In this document: positions 1-9,036 of the stretch, piece by piece
How the letters are laid out: every line of letters starts with the position of its first letter
How positions within the stretch are numbered: position 1 is the first letter of the stretch
Assembly (NCBI GenBank): GCA_900543825.1
Contig: UQSR01000002.1
Location: forward strand, 78,300 to 142,299
Direction: 5' to 3'
Source: an uncultured Mycoplasmatota bacterium
GTDB taxonomy: Bacteria > Bacillota_I > Bacilli_A > RF39 > UBA660
Length of the DNA: 64,000 nucleotides
Program-made: the position numbers and the translations under genes
The notes under the pieces: generated by a model
What the model was told of the DNA's origin: nothing
Database searches by the model: none
What the model saw: the letters and a program-made list of their open reading frames with translations, nothing else

Positions 1-112
1 AAATATCACAAGTAACTGATAATTGTATAAAAACTGTATATAATATAATTAATAGAATAAAAAAGAAAGTATCAAATTTGTGTAAAATTAGCTAAACATT
101 CCAATTAAAATA

Positions 113-141
113 TTTACATTTAGTAAAAATTAATATACAAT
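113..141 (+). promoter_or_regulatory. Sigma-A-type promoter of the first gene
   Basis: TTTACA (113-118), a 17-base spacer and TACAAT (136-141) lie 22 bases before the start codon of the 134-residue gene. The 112 bases to the left hold no gene that I can see. Confidence 0.6.
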
Positions 142-162
142 ATACTTGTTAGGAGGCGTACT

Positions 163-567
163 ATGGAAGATATAAAGTTACCAGAAAATGATAAACTAAA
201 ATTAATAGAAAAAATAGTTAATAATGATGGCTTATATGCATTAAATGAATATCTTCAGAGTTTAATGCCAAATAAAAAATTAGAAGTAGCGGAAGAATTA
301 CCTTTAGAGGAGAAGTTTACGAATATCCAAAAAGAGTCAGTAAATAATCCACAAGAAGCAAGCATATATAGAAAAGAAGCAATACCACTAGTAAAACAGG
401 ACTTAATTAATCATCCATTAGAACCAATAAATAGTTATTCTAATGAGCCAATAATTGAAGAAGAAAAAAAAGAATATACTGGTCCTGTAAAGAAATTAGT
501 AAACAATCCATGGTCTACTGCTGAAGGAATAAAGACAGTATCACCAGGTGAATTAAATTTAAAATAA
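163..567 (+). CDS. Hypothetical protein, 134 aa
   Basis: I do not recognise this protein. It begins after a good ribosome binding site (AGGAGG, 151-156) and has its own promoter and terminator, so it looks like a real single-gene unit. The product is hydrophilic, has no signal peptide or membrane segment, and is rich in Glu, Lys, Asn and Pro. An N-terminal helical part (about residues 8-45) is followed by a low-complexity middle and a short C-terminal motif around VKKLVNNPWS. Codon use (ATA, TTA, AAA) matches the core genes around it. No function is proposed. Confidence 0.7.
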   Translation: MEDIKLPENDKLKLIEKIVNNDGLYALNEYLQSLMPNKKLEVAEELPLEEKFTNIQKESVNNPQEASIYRKEAIPLVKQDLINHPLEPINSYSNEPIIEEEKKEYTGPVKKLVNNPWSTAEGIKTVSPGELNLK

Positions 568-569
568 AG

Positions 570-590
570 TGCTAAATTAGCATTTTTTTA
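570..590 (+). terminator. Rho-independent terminator
   Basis: TGCTAA and TTAGCA pair around a single A and are followed by seven T. It lies directly after the stop codon at 567. Confidence 0.7.
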
Positions 591-604
591 TTTAATAGAA
601 AATA

Positions 605-618
605 AAAACAAATGTACG
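605..618 (+). promoter_or_regulatory. Possible LexA (SOS) box of uvrA
   Basis: AAAACAAATGTACG resembles the Gram-positive LexA site CGAAC-N4-GTTCG with three mismatches. Its last 12 bases, AACAAATGTACG, are identical to part of the better site in front of the DinD-like gene at 3621-3634. It lies just upstream of the uvrA -35 element. uvrA is an SOS gene in many Bacillota. Confidence 0.6.
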
Positions 619-627
619 CAAAAAATA

Positions 628-656
628 TTGACTTACAATGCCCACTGTGATATAGT
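628..656 (+). promoter_or_regulatory. uvrA promoter
   Basis: TTGACT (628-633), 17 bases, TATAGT (651-656). The uvrA start codon follows 45 bases later. Confidence 0.75.
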
Positions 657-701
657 AGTATTGAACAAAAAAAGAAAAATAAAAATAAATGGAGGTATAC
701 T

Positions 702-3512
702 ATGGATAAAATAATAATAAAAGGTGCAAGAGAAAACAATCTAAAAAATATAGATATAGAAATACCTAAAAATAAATTAGTAGTAATGACAGGAGTATCA
801 GGAAGTGGAAAATCATCTCTTGCTTTTGATACCATTTATGCTGAAGGACAAAGACGTTATGTAGAAAGTCTATCCGCTTATGCAAGACAATTTTTAGGAA
901 ATAGTACCAAACCTGATGTTGATGTAATTGAAGGCTTATCTCCAAGTATATCAATAGATCAAAAGACAACTAATAAAAATCCTCGTAGTACCGTTGGAAC
1001 AGTAACAGAAATATATGATTATTTAAGATTATTATTTGCTAGAGTAGGCGTTCCATATTGTCCTAATCATCATATTCCAATAACATCACAGTCCATAGAA
1101 GAAATGACAAATAGAGTTCTATCTTTAGAAGAAAATACCAAAGTAATGATATTATCTCCTGTTGTAAAAGGAGAAAAAGGAACATTTAAAGATCTATTTG
1201 AAAAATTAAGAAAAGAAGGTTATATAAGAGTAAAAGTAGATAATGAAATAAAAGATTTATCTGAAGATATAGAATTAGAAAAAAATAAAAAACATAACAT
1301 AGAAGTAATAATAGATAGATTAATAATAAAAGAAGGAATAAGAAGTAGATTATATTCATCATTAGAAACATCTGCTAATTTAGCCAAGGGTAAAGTAATT
1401 ATAGATGTAATAGGAGGAGAACCAATAGTTTTATCAGAAGACTATGCCTGCCCATACTGTAATTATTCTTTAGAAGAATTAGAACCAAGAATATTCTCTT
1501 TCAATGCTCCTTATGGGGCTTGTCCTGATTGTAAAGGTTTAGGAGTAAAATACAAAATAGATGTTGACTTAGTAATACCAGATAAAAACAAATCAATATT
1601 AGAAGGAGCAATCAAACCAATAAACCTAGATGAAGAATCAAGTATTATGTATACAGAATTAGATACTGTAGCAAAACATTATAATATCGATTTAAATAAA
1701 AAAATAAAAGATTTAACTAAAGAAGAATTAGATATAATATTATATGGAACAAAAGAACTACTAACATTTAATTATAAATCAAAAAATGGAAACACTAGAA
1801 AAACAACTAGTTATTATGAAGGTATAATAACTAATTTAGAAAGAAGATATATTGAAACCAAAAGTACATGGATAAGAGAATGGATAGAAGGCTACATGAC
1901 TGAATTAACTTGTCCTACTTGTAAAGGTTCAAGACTAAAAGAATCAGTACTAAACGTTCTTATAAATAATAAAAATATCTATGAAGTAACATGTATGTCA
2001 ATAGATGAATTAAAAACATTCATAAGTAATCTGAAGTTAACTAAAGAACAAGAAGAAATATCATCATCGGTAGTAAAAGAAATATCATCAAGACTAAATT
2101 TCTTAAATAATGTTGGCTTGGGATATTTATCACTATCAAGAGAAGCAGGAACACTATCCGGTGGTGAAAGTCAAAGAATAAGATTAGCGACTCAAATAGG
2201 TTCAAGATTAACAGGAGTACTTTATGTATTAGATGAACCAAGTATAGGACTTCATCAAAGAGATAACCAAAAATTAATAAATTCCTTATTAGAAATGCGT
2301 GACTTAGGTAATTCATTAATAGTTGTAGAACATGATACAGACACAATGTTACAAGCAGATTATCTAATAGATATTGGTCCAGGAGCAGGAGAACATGGCG
2401 GAACAGTTGTTGCAGCGGGTACTCCAAAAGAAGTAATGGATAATCCAAATAGTTTAACAGGAAAATATCTAAAAGGAATCGAAAGAATAGAGGTTCCTAC
2501 TAAAAGAAGAAAAGGTAATAAAAAATATTTAGAAATAAAAGGAGCAAAAGAAAATAACTTAAAGAATATAAATGTAAAAATACCATTAGGAACAATGACT
2601 CTAATTACAGGAGTATCAGGAAGTGGAAAATCAACACTAATAAATGAAATATTATATAAAGCTCTAGCCCAAAATATTTATGGTTCCAAAGATAAACCAG
2701 GAAAGTATAAAGAGATAAAAGGACTAGACAATGTTGATAAAGTAGTTCAAATATCACAAGCTCCAATAGGAAGAACACCAAGATCTAATCCTGCAACTTA
2801 TATCGGAGTATTTGACGACATAAGAGACATTTTCTCAGAAACAAAAGAAGCTAAAATAAGAGGCTATGATAAAGGTAGATTTAGTTTTAATGTCAAAGGA
2901 GGAAGATGTGAAGCCTGTTGGGGAGATGGCGTAAAGAAAATAGAAATGCATTTCTTACCAGATGTATATGTACCATGTGAAGTATGTAATGGAACTAGAT
3001 ATAATAGCGAAACATTAGAAATAAAATATAAAGATAAAAATATTTATGATGTATTAAATCTAAGAGTAGATGAAGCAATGGAATTTTTTGAAAATCATCC
3101 AAAAGTATTAAATAAACTAAAAGTATTACATGATGTCGGATTAGGCTATGTTCGCTTAGGGCAAAGTGCTCCAACACTATCAGGAGGAGAGGCCGCCCGT
3201 GTAAAATTAGCCAAAGAATTGCAAAAGAAGCCTACTGGAAAAACAGTATTTATACTAGATGAACCTACTACTGGACTTCATCAAGATGATATTAAAAAAT
3301 TATTAGTAATATTAGAAAAAATCGTAGATAATGGCGATACTGTAATAATAATTGAACATAATCTAGATGTTATTAAAGTAGCGGATTATATAATTGATTT
3401 AGGACCAGAAGGAGGAAACAAAGGAGGAACTGTTGTTACTACAGGTACTCCTGAAGAAGTAGTAAATAATCCTAATTCATATACAGGTAAATATCTAAAA
3501 CAAGTATTATAA
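702..3512 (+). CDS. uvrA: UvrABC excinuclease subunit A
   Basis: UvrA is the damage-recognition ATPase of nucleotide excision repair; its dimer loads UvrB onto distorted DNA. The 936 residues are the usual family length. Visible features are a first Walker A (GVSGSGKSS, about 31-39), CxxC zinc-binding pairs (CPYC and CPDC near 250-280), the ABC signature LSGGESQRIRLA with Walker B LDEPS, a second Walker A (GVSGSGKST, about 640), a second zinc module (CEAC...CEVC), and a second signature LSGGEAARVKLA with LDEPTTGLH. The start is fixed by the GGAGG at 692-696. uvrB is not adjacent, unlike in many Bacillota where uvrBA form an operon. A LexA-like box and a strong promoter lie upstream and a strong terminator follows. 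Confidence 0.98.
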   Translation: MDKIIIKGARENNLKNIDIEIPKNKLVVMTGVSGSGKSSLAFDTIYAEGQRRYVESLSAYARQFLGNSTKPDVDVIEGLSPSISIDQKTTNKNPRSTVGTVTEIYDYLRLLFARVGVPYCPNHHIPITSQSIEEMTNRVLSLEENTKVMILSPVVKGEKGTFKDLFEKLRKEGYIRVKVDNEIKDLSEDIELEKNKKHNIEVIIDRLIIKEGIRSRLYSSLETSANLAKGKVIIDVIGGEPIVLSEDYACPYCNYSLEELEPRIFSFNAPYGACPDCKGLGVKYKIDVDLVIPDKNKSILEGAIKPINLDEESSIMYTELDTVAKHYNIDLNKKIKDLTKEELDIILYGTKELLTFNYKSKNGNTRKTTSYYEGIITNLERRYIETKSTWIREWIEGYMTELTCPTCKGSRLKESVLNVLINNKNIYEVTCMSIDELKTFISNLKLTKEQEEISSSVVKEISSRLNFLNNVGLGYLSLSREAGTLSGGESQRIRLATQIGSRLTGVLYVLDEPSIGLHQRDNQKLINSLLEMRDLGNSLIVVEHDTDTMLQADYLIDIGPGAGEHGGTVVAAGTPKEVMDNPNSLTGKYLKGIERIEVPTKRRKGNKKYLEIKGAKENNLKNINVKIPLGTMTLITGVSGSGKSTLINEILYKALAQNIYGSKDKPGKYKEIKGLDNVDKVVQISQAPIGRTPRSNPATYIGVFDDIRDIFSETKEAKIRGYDKGRFSFNVKGGRCEACWGDGVKKIEMHFLPDVYVPCEVCNGTRYNSETLEIKYKDKNIYDVLNLRVDEAMEFFENHPKVLNKLKVLHDVGLGYVRLGQSAPTLSGGEAARVKLAKELQKKPTGKTVFILDEPTTGLHQDDIKKLLVILEKIVDNGDTVIIIEHNLDVIKVADYIIDLGPEGGNKGGTVVTTGTPEEVVNNPNSYTGKYLKQVL

Positions 3513-3520
3513 TATATATA

Positions 3521-3552
3521 CCTCATTAACCTAAAGTTTAATGAGGTTTTTT
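3521..3552 (+). terminator. uvrA terminator
   Basis: CCTCATTAA and TTAATGAGG pair around CCTAAAG and are followed by six T. The T tail runs into the first of two further hairpins. Confidence 0.85.
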
Positions 3553-3602
3553 GAAGCCCAAGGTCTTCAAAAAGTATTTTAAAGCCTAAGGTCTTTAAAA
3601 TA
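3548..3602 (+). repeat. Tandem intergenic hairpins, locus A (two copies)
   Basis: Copy 1 (3548-3573) has stem TTTTTGAAG and loop CCCAAGGT. Copy 2 (3575-3602) has stem TATTTTAAAG and loop CCTAAGGT. Both stems pair perfectly (9 and 10 bp), and the copies are one base apart. The stems are unrelated except for the closing AAG/CTT, while the loops are nearly identical. The family recurs at six other loci in the window. They are not ordinary terminators because copy 2 has no T tail. Confidence 0.8.
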
Positions 3603-3620
3603 AAAAGTTTAATTTATAAG

Positions 3621-3634
3621 CGAACAAATGTACG
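3621..3634 (+). promoter_or_regulatory. LexA-type SOS box of the DinD-like gene
   Basis: CGAACAAATGTACG matches CGAAC-N4-GTTCG with one mismatch. It precedes a TTGACA (3643-3648) that has a weak TACATT -10 element (3666-3671) 17 bases further on, so a bound repressor would cover or abut the promoter. Confidence 0.7.
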
Positions 3635-3712
3635 AAAATGTATTGACATAGAAATAATAGTATGATACATTTAGGTTGAAACAGAAAAGCTGATAATATT
3701 TAGGGAGGATAT

Positions 3713-4564
3713 ATGGAAGAAAGCAAAATGCATTTAATAAATAAAATCTTTAATAATGAAACAATTAGAACTATCTGGAGTAAAGAAGAAGAAAAATACT
3801 ATATTAGTGTTGTTGATATAGTGAGAATACTAACAAATAGTGACAATCCAAGAAAATATTGGAATAAGTTAAAGCAAAGACTGAAAGAGGTAGGAAATGA
3901 AACGGTGACAAAATGTCACCAGTTGAAATTGAAAGCTCAAGATGGAAAATATCGTATGACTGATGTTGTTGACATTGAAGGTATGTTCAGAATAATAGAG
4001 TCCATTCCAAGTAAAAATGCTGAACCAATAAAGATGTGGCTAGCAGGTTTAGGGAAAGAAAGAATCAATGAAATATTTGATCCGGCATTAACAGTTCAAA
4101 GAGCAATAGACACATATAGAACTAAAGGTTATGATGAAAAATGGATAGCTAAAAGAATAAAAGGTATTCAAGATAGAAAAGAATTAACGGATATATGGAA
4201 AGCAAATGGTATAACCGAAGGAAAGGAATATGCTATACTAACAAATGAAATATATAAAGAATGGTCTGGAATGACAGCCTCAGAATACAAAGAATATAAA
4301 GGATTAAGAAAAGAATCATTAAGAGATAATATGGATAACCTAGAAGTAATCCTAGCAGATCTTTCGGAAGAAACAACTAAAAGACTAGCAGAAAAGCATA
4401 AACCACGAGGTTTAGAAGAAAATAAATTAGTAGCCAAAATGGGTGGACATTCCGCTAAAGTAGCCAGATATGATATAGAAAAGAATCTAGGAGAACAAGT
4501 AATAACACAAAACAATCATTTAAACTATGAATACACAACTAATAATCAAATAGAAACAAAATAA
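3713..4564 (+). CDS. BRO-N / DinD-like DNA-damage-inducible protein
   Basis: The 283-residue protein has a BRO-N type N-terminus (about 5-110), a domain shared with phage antirepressors. Its C-terminal half resembles DinD, with a KGLRKESLRDNMDN-type helix, an ETTKRLAEKHKPRG segment and a final ARYDIEKNLGEQV stretch. E. coli DinD inhibits RecA activity after DNA damage; whether this protein does so is inference. A LexA-type box sits upstream, which fits the name. The ribosome binding site is GGGAGG (3702-3707). A broken close paralogue lies at 36625-37385, which suggests spread of this gene family by phage or other mobile elements. Confidence 0.75.
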   Translation: MEESKMHLINKIFNNETIRTIWSKEEEKYYISVVDIVRILTNSDNPRKYWNKLKQRLKEVGNETVTKCHQLKLKAQDGKYRMTDVVDIEGMFRIIESIPSKNAEPIKMWLAGLGKERINEIFDPALTVQRAIDTYRTKGYDEKWIAKRIKGIQDRKELTDIWKANGITEGKEYAILTNEIYKEWSGMTASEYKEYKGLRKESLRDNMDNLEVILADLSEETTKRLAEKHKPRGLEENKLVAKMGGHSAKVARYDIEKNLGEQVITQNNHLNYEYTTNNQIETK

Positions 4565-4613
4565 ACTTGTTTTTTCTTAATATTCTGTTATAATATCCAT
4601 TAAGGAGATTTAT

Positions 4614-5678
4614 ATGGACGAAGAGAAAAATATTGAAGAGTCAGCTAATACATTTATAAAAAGTTTTTTTGATGCAACATATAATGATAATAAAGTATTA
4701 TTTAATAATATGCAAAATATATATGCACTAATTTCATTTTTATATTATAATATGCAAGAATTAAATATAGAAAAACAAGATATACAAAATGGAACAAGAA
4801 AAGATTATGTAGAAAAATCTAAAATAATAGATAACTTCTATAAAAATATTAATGTTGACTTTAAAATGGAATATATAACAAGAAATGGTGTACTAAATAT
4901 ATTAAGTACAAACACTCCTAAAGAAGCAACCCATAGTCAAATATATACAGGTAGCAATAATTATGTTATAACTGAAGAAGCATATACCAATCCCAAAACA
5001 AAAGAAAGAATAGTACTTTATAGAAAATTAGATAAAACTATAAATGTTCATAATAACAACTTATTAAATGACTCAATAATATGGGTACATGAAATATCTC
5101 ACTACAAAAACCAACCTCCAGAAAAAAGAGGAGAAGTAAATGATATATTAACAGAGTTAATAGCCTATACTGAAGAATTAATTTATACTGACTATCTAAG
5201 TCAGATAGGCTATGAAGAAGAAGCAAGAATGTTTATGATTGAAGAATATAAAAGTTTATATCATCTAATAGGACTAGCCTATCATGTAATAAAAATAACC
5301 CTTTTATATTATCTTCTAGGAGAAGTATCAAAAGAAAACTATTTATTACTATATAAAAATAACAAAGATTATAATAAAGCTTTAGAAATATTTGATAAAG
5401 AAAAAAATAAAAACCAAAATGTCATTTTTCTATCATTATATTATTCAGTAGGAATAATTTCATTCTATAATTATATAGAATATAAAAAAGATCCAAATTT
5501 CCTAGAAAAAATAAAAAAATTAAATAAAGAAATAATGACAGACATCTCATTAGAAGAAGCATTAAAAATAATTAACATAAGTTTAAATGAAGAATCACTA
5601 AATAGAATATTAGAAAACATAAATATATTTAGAGATAGTCTTATCAAGGAAAATAAAAAGAAGAAAATATTAAATTAG
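4614..5678 (+). CDS. Putative zinc metallopeptidase-like protein (HEISH motif), 354 aa
   Basis: I do not recognise a named family. HEISH at residues 159-163 matches the HExxH zinc-binding motif, and an acidic helix follows within about 20-30 residues (LTELIAYTEE, 179-188) that could supply a third ligand, as in gluzincins. This layout resembles the catalytic core of M3-type oligopeptidases. No signal peptide is seen; a mildly hydrophobic stretch (about 215-240) could be a buried helix. It starts after AAGGAG (4602-4607), only 49 bases past the DinD-like gene, and ends before a bidirectional terminator. A cytoplasmic peptidase is a guess from motifs alone. Confidence 0.65.
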   Translation: MDEEKNIEESANTFIKSFFDATYNDNKVLFNNMQNIYALISFLYYNMQELNIEKQDIQNGTRKDYVEKSKIIDNFYKNINVDFKMEYITRNGVLNILSTNTPKEATHSQIYTGSNNYVITEEAYTNPKTKERIVLYRKLDKTINVHNNNLLNDSIIWVHEISHYKNQPPEKRGEVNDILTELIAYTEELIYTDYLSQIGYEEEARMFMIEEYKSLYHLIGLAYHVIKITLLYYLLGEVSKENYLLLYKNNKDYNKALEIFDKEKNKNQNVIFLSLYYSVGIISFYNYIEYKKDPNFLEKIKKLNKEIMTDISLEEALKIINISLNEESLNRILENINIFRDSLIKENKKKKILN

Positions 5679-5708
5679 AGACTACAGGCTGAAGTGGCAT
5701 AAATAAAA

Positions 5709-5734
5709 AAGATAATTCCCAAAAGAATTATCTT
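5709..5734. terminator. Bidirectional terminator between convergent genes
   Basis: AAGATAATTC and GAATTATCTT pair around CCAAAA, with A-rich sequence on the left and T-rich on the right. It separates the plus-strand peptidase-like gene from the minus-strand HerA-like gene. Confidence 0.85.
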
Positions 5735-5742
5735 TTAATATA

Positions 5743-7506
5743 CTAATTATTATGAATATACCAAGTCCTATTAATATCACAACTTTGACTTAAAGGTTCA
5801 GGATTAGGTTTATCAAGTATAGCAATAGTAGGTAATTTAAAAGCAGTACCGAACATAATACAAGAACCAGGATGTAAAGTCTTAATCTTATTAGTAACAG
5901 TAATATCAGCACTAGAAATAATATCCTTAATAAACTGAAGATCCTTAGGATGAAACATCTTAAATACTAAGAAATTACTACATTGAGATATAGTAGTTTC
6001 AGAAAGTTCAGAAGGCCTTTGCGATACAATTCCTAAAAGAAGACCATACTTTCTACCTTCTTTAGTAATTCTCTCAAAAATATTATAACCAAGAATATCA
6101 ATATCACTATCATTCTGTACATATCTATGAGCCTCTTCTAAAACAATATGAAATGGCATAGAAGCCCTTTGATTAAGAGAAACAATATAATCAAATAAAA
6201 GCTTAGAATAAATCTTAACTAAAGTCTTAGCAAATCTATCATCAACATAATTAATATTAAAATTAACTATCTGTGCTTTTCTACCATTAGGACAAGTAAG
6301 AAGTAAATTAATATATCCCTCTCTATTAACATAACCATTATAATCAAAATATCTAGCATAATTACTATTCATTAAAGCATTAAATCTAACTTTAAGAACA
6401 TTAGAAAGCTCAAAAGCCTTATCACTATTCATAGTACCTTCTGATAAAAGAGCAAACTCTAAAGCAAGAGAAAAATCCTTCATTGTATACATAAATTCCC
6501 CATTAGGCAAAGAAAGTTCAAAATTATCAAGACATAAACTCTCTAAATACTCAATAACAAGTTCAACGTCTGCAAATTCTCCCCCTTGTTCTACAAATAA
6601 ACATTGTCTAATAGTTCTTGTCCATCCGCCTTTCTCAAGCTTAATATCCAAATTCAAATTACTAGTATTAAACTTAGTAAGAATAGAAACAAACTTATTT
6701 CTAATAAGACTAGGAGCTTTCCCAGAGAATAAAACATCAAGTAAACATCTAGCAATAATATCATTCTTTTGTGATATAACCTCTTCTTCACGTCTAGAAA
6801 AATAAGAAACAAGTTTAAGTGCCTTCTCTACAGTAGGAATCTGTTCTTTAGAAGTAACATTCATAAGTAAACATAAATCATCTACCCCTAAAAGCCAAAA
6901 AGGATAACTAATAATCTCAAATTCAGTACTATTTAAATCAGTAGTATATACTTTATAATTAATATTTTCATTAACTTCATGTATTCTTGAAAAAGCTCTC
7001 TGATATTCACCATAAGCATCAAATAAAAATATATTCGAATAAAAAGGTAAACTTCTGCATTGATAGAAGACACTCTGAAGTATTTTAGCAACAGAGTAAG
7101 ATTTACCACTACCAGAATTACCCAAAATAGCAAAATGATTAGAAAAGAAATTGCCAATATCAAGTTTAATATCATAATTAGGATAAACATAGGACTTACC
7201 AAGCGTAATAGTATTTTCAGCATCACTATTAAGAATAATATTAAGAATAGAATCATCAATTAAATAGCAGCCAGCTTTAAAAGAAGGTTTAGAAATATCT
7301 CCATATAAAAATTTATTATCTTTAATTTCTCCAACTAAAGCAGCATTCATAATACCATTATCAATACCAATAACTTCACCAACACTAATAATATTATTAT
7401 CTCTAAATACCACATTCTTACTAATTAAATTATCATAGTCATAAATATTAATATCCAAATGAACAGATACAATACTATCTGTAATTCCAATAATCTTCCC
7501 TAACAT
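5743..7506 (-). CDS. HerA-like FtsK/HerA superfamily ATPase
   Basis: The 587-residue protein has an N-terminal beta-rich HAS-barrel-like region (about 1-100), then a Walker A GNSGSGKS (129-136), a Walker B-like FLFDAYGEY near 163, and a C-terminal motor part with LEEAHRYVQ and GIVSQRPSELS. This order is typical of HerA hexameric DNA translocases, which in archaea act with the NurA nuclease in end resection and in bacteria are often paired with nuclease or SIR2 partners in phage defence. No NurA or other nuclease is adjacent; the upstream minus-strand neighbour is a small helical protein behind its own terminator. TATAAT-like sequence lies 25-35 bases before the start. Confidence 0.85.
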   Translation of the reverse strand: MLGKIIGITDSIVSVHLDINIYDYDNLISKNVVFRDNNIISVGEVIGIDNGIMNAALVGEIKDNKFLYGDISKPSFKAGCYLIDDSILNIILNSDAENTITLGKSYVYPNYDIKLDIGNFFSNHFAILGNSGSGKSYSVAKILQSVFYQCRSLPFYSNIFLFDAYGEYQRAFSRIHEVNENINYKVYTTDLNSTEFEIISYPFWLLGVDDLCLLMNVTSKEQIPTVEKALKLVSYFSRREEEVISQKNDIIARCLLDVLFSGKAPSLIRNKFVSILTKFNTSNLNLDIKLEKGGWTRTIRQCLFVEQGGEFADVELVIEYLESLCLDNFELSLPNGEFMYTMKDFSLALEFALLSEGTMNSDKAFELSNVLKVRFNALMNSNYARYFDYNGYVNREGYINLLLTCPNGRKAQIVNFNINYVDDRFAKTLVKIYSKLLFDYIVSLNQRASMPFHIVLEEAHRYVQNDSDIDILGYNIFERITKEGRKYGLLLGIVSQRPSELSETTISQCSNFLVFKMFHPKDLQFIKDIISSADITVTNKIKTLHPGSCIMFGTAFKLPTIAILDKPNPEPLSQSCDINRTWYIHNN

Positions 7507-7604
7507 ATTCTTTTCACCTATTATAATTATACAACATAATAAAAAAAATGTATATAAATAAATTGTAAAAAAATATATCTTCTACTAATATATATAAATA
7601 TAAT

Positions 7605-7645
7605 AAAAGACTATAGAAACTCTTTAAGTTTATCTATAGTCTTTT
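7605..7645 (-). terminator. Terminator overlapping the end of the small helical gene
   Basis: On the minus strand a 13-bp stem (AAAAGACTATAGA with TCTATAGTCTTTT) spans the last codons and stop of the gene at 7611-8048 and is followed by T-rich sequence. It isolates that gene from the HerA-like gene. Confidence 0.8.
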
Positions 7646-8048
7646 CTTGAAATTTAAGAAATTCACGAGCTATATCAAGATCACTCTTATCTATCTCTTT
7701 ATCATAGGCTTTAATCTTCTTTTCCATTTGAGTACTTCCAGTAGATACCCCTTTAATTATCATCTCAGCAATAGCGGAATCACTATTATCACATTTAACT
7801 TCTTTTTTAATCCCCATATTAGCCATCATTTTTTCAAAGAAAGAAGTATCAGTAATTTCTGCTTTTCCTTTCTTTAAATACTTCATAGCCTTCTTCTTCC
7901 AAGACTCATATTCTTTCATGATATCCTCAAGAGTCTTCTTAATTTTGTTATCCTTATCTTTTAAATCACGTATAAGTTTAGTTAAAGTATAAGAAGCCAT
8001 CTCAGCATCTTTATAAATATGCTCCATAAGTTCATAATTTTCTTTCAT
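7611..8048 (-). CDS. Hypothetical helical protein, 145 aa
   Basis: I do not recognise this protein. It is strongly charged and predicted to be almost all alpha-helical: a first helical pair (residues about 1-60), a Met-rich hinge around FFEKMMANMG, and a second pair ending REFLKFQEKTIDKLKEFL. The look is that of a four-helix bundle of the ferritin-like or DUF2383/DUF4142 kind, but no metal-binding EXXH set is evident. The chosen ATG at 8048 has an AGGAGG 7 bases upstream; an upstream extension in frame lacks any such signal. It is a single-gene unit with its own terminator. Confidence 0.65.
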   Translation of the reverse strand: MKENYELMEHIYKDAEMASYTLTKLIRDLKDKDNKIKKTLEDIMKEYESWKKKAMKYLKKGKAEITDTSFFEKMMANMGIKKEVKCDNSDSAIAEMIIKGVSTGSTQMEKKIKAYDKEIDKSDLDIAREFLKFQEKTIDKLKEFL

Positions 8049-8134
8049 ATCATATCCTCCTAAAAATATTATTACCAATATCTATAAAAATATAATAAAA
8101 AATTATATGCCTCTCACACTACATTGTTCGAGGT

Positions 8135-8197
8135 TTTTGAAAGCCAAATGGCTCTAAAATAAAAGTATTTATATAAGCTATAGATTTATGTCTATAG
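8135..8197. repeat. Degenerate hairpin-family member plus a second hairpin
   Basis: 8135-8159 has the family look (AAG, CCAAATGG, CTC), but its two arms do not match: TTTTGAAAG on the left and CTCTAAAA on the right. Each arm fits other members (AAAG/CTTT and AGAG/CTCT types), so this may be a hybrid of two elements. A separate 7-bp hairpin CTATAGA/TCTATAG (178-197 past 8000) follows, with a T-rich right side. Nothing else is seen between the divergent genes apart from the promoter below. Confidence 0.4.
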
Positions 8198-8247
8198 TTT
8201 TTCTTATATCCACATATATTGTTGATAAACAAAATTACTAAAAAATA

Positions 8248-8276
8248 ATGACAAGAGTAAAAGCAAGTGCTATAAT
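8248..8276 (+). promoter_or_regulatory. Promoter of the DUF3800 gene
   Basis: ATGACA (8248-8253), 17 bases, TATAAT (8271-8276). The in-frame ATG at 8248 is part of this -35 element, which argues that translation starts downstream at 8308. Confidence 0.75.
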
Positions 8277-8307
8277 AAACATTAAAACAATTGAAGGGAG
8301 CACTTAT

Positions 8308-9036
8308 ATGAACAAAGAAGAAGAATATCAAGAAATATATATAAATTTAGATGATTCAGGTAAATTAACAAAAAAAGAAAAAGTATCAGTATATGCAGGA
8401 ATAGTCTTTTTATCAAAACAAGAAAAAGATAAATTTATAACTCAGTATCGCAAAATAATAAATGAGATAAAATGTTCCTACTGCGGACAAACAAAAGGAG
8501 AATGTACTAAAAAATGTAAAGAAATAAAAAATACAAATATCAAGAAAGGTCATAAAAGAAGACTTATGAACTACATAAGTAAATATTATACTATTGCCTT
8601 AATAATAAATAATACAAAAGTATATGATCATATTATAAGTAATAAAGCCTCAAAAGGAAGATACATAGATTACACAATAAGAAGATTAATTAAAAGTACC
8701 ATAGAAGAATTAATAAAAGATAAAAAAATAAACCCACATAAAAATGTGAGATTAATAATAAATATAGATGAACAATCTACAAAAAGTAATGGTTATTATA
8801 ATTTAAAAGATGGTCTAACAGAAGAATTACTACATGGAATATCTAATTTTAATTATGACATAATGTACAAAAATATATTATATGGAAAATTAGAAATAAG
8901 ATTAACATATCAAGATTCAGGTAAGAGTTACTTAGTGCAAGCAGCAGATTTAATAGCAGGTACTACTAGAGGAAGAGCATTATCAAATATTGATTCTGAT
9001 ATTGATATTATCGATCATAAACTATTATTTCCATAA
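8308..9036 (+). CDS. DUF3800 domain protein
   Basis: The 242-residue protein (from ATG 8308, behind GAAGGGAG) shows the DUF3800 pattern. There is an N-terminal YINLDDSG acidic motif (residues about 11-18), a central cysteine cluster CSYCGQ...CTKKCK (about 52-72) that may bind zinc, an INIDEQS strand, and a C-terminal VQAADLIAG motif. DUF3800 folds like RNase H and is suspected to be a nuclease, with the Asp residues as metal ligands; activity is unproven. The gene converges on a small structured RNA encoded on the other strand at 9037-9149. Several conserved RNA motifs have been described next to DUF3800 genes, so the pair probably forms one unit. Confidence 0.85.
   Translation: MNKEEEYQEIYINLDDSGKLTKKEKVSVYAGIVFLSKQEKDKFITQYRKIINEIKCSYCGQTKGECTKKCKEIKNTNIKKGHKRRLMNYISKYYTIALIINNTKVYDHIISNKASKGRYIDYTIRRLIKSTIEELIKDKKINPHKNVRLIINIDEQSTKSNGYYNLKDGLTEELLHGISNFNYDIMYKNILYGKLEIRLTYQDSGKSYLVQAADLIAGTTRGRALSNIDSDIDIIDHKLLFP

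Noticed and set aside
4168..4515. 115-codon minus-strand open frame
   Set aside because: Antisense to the DinD-like gene and without start signals.
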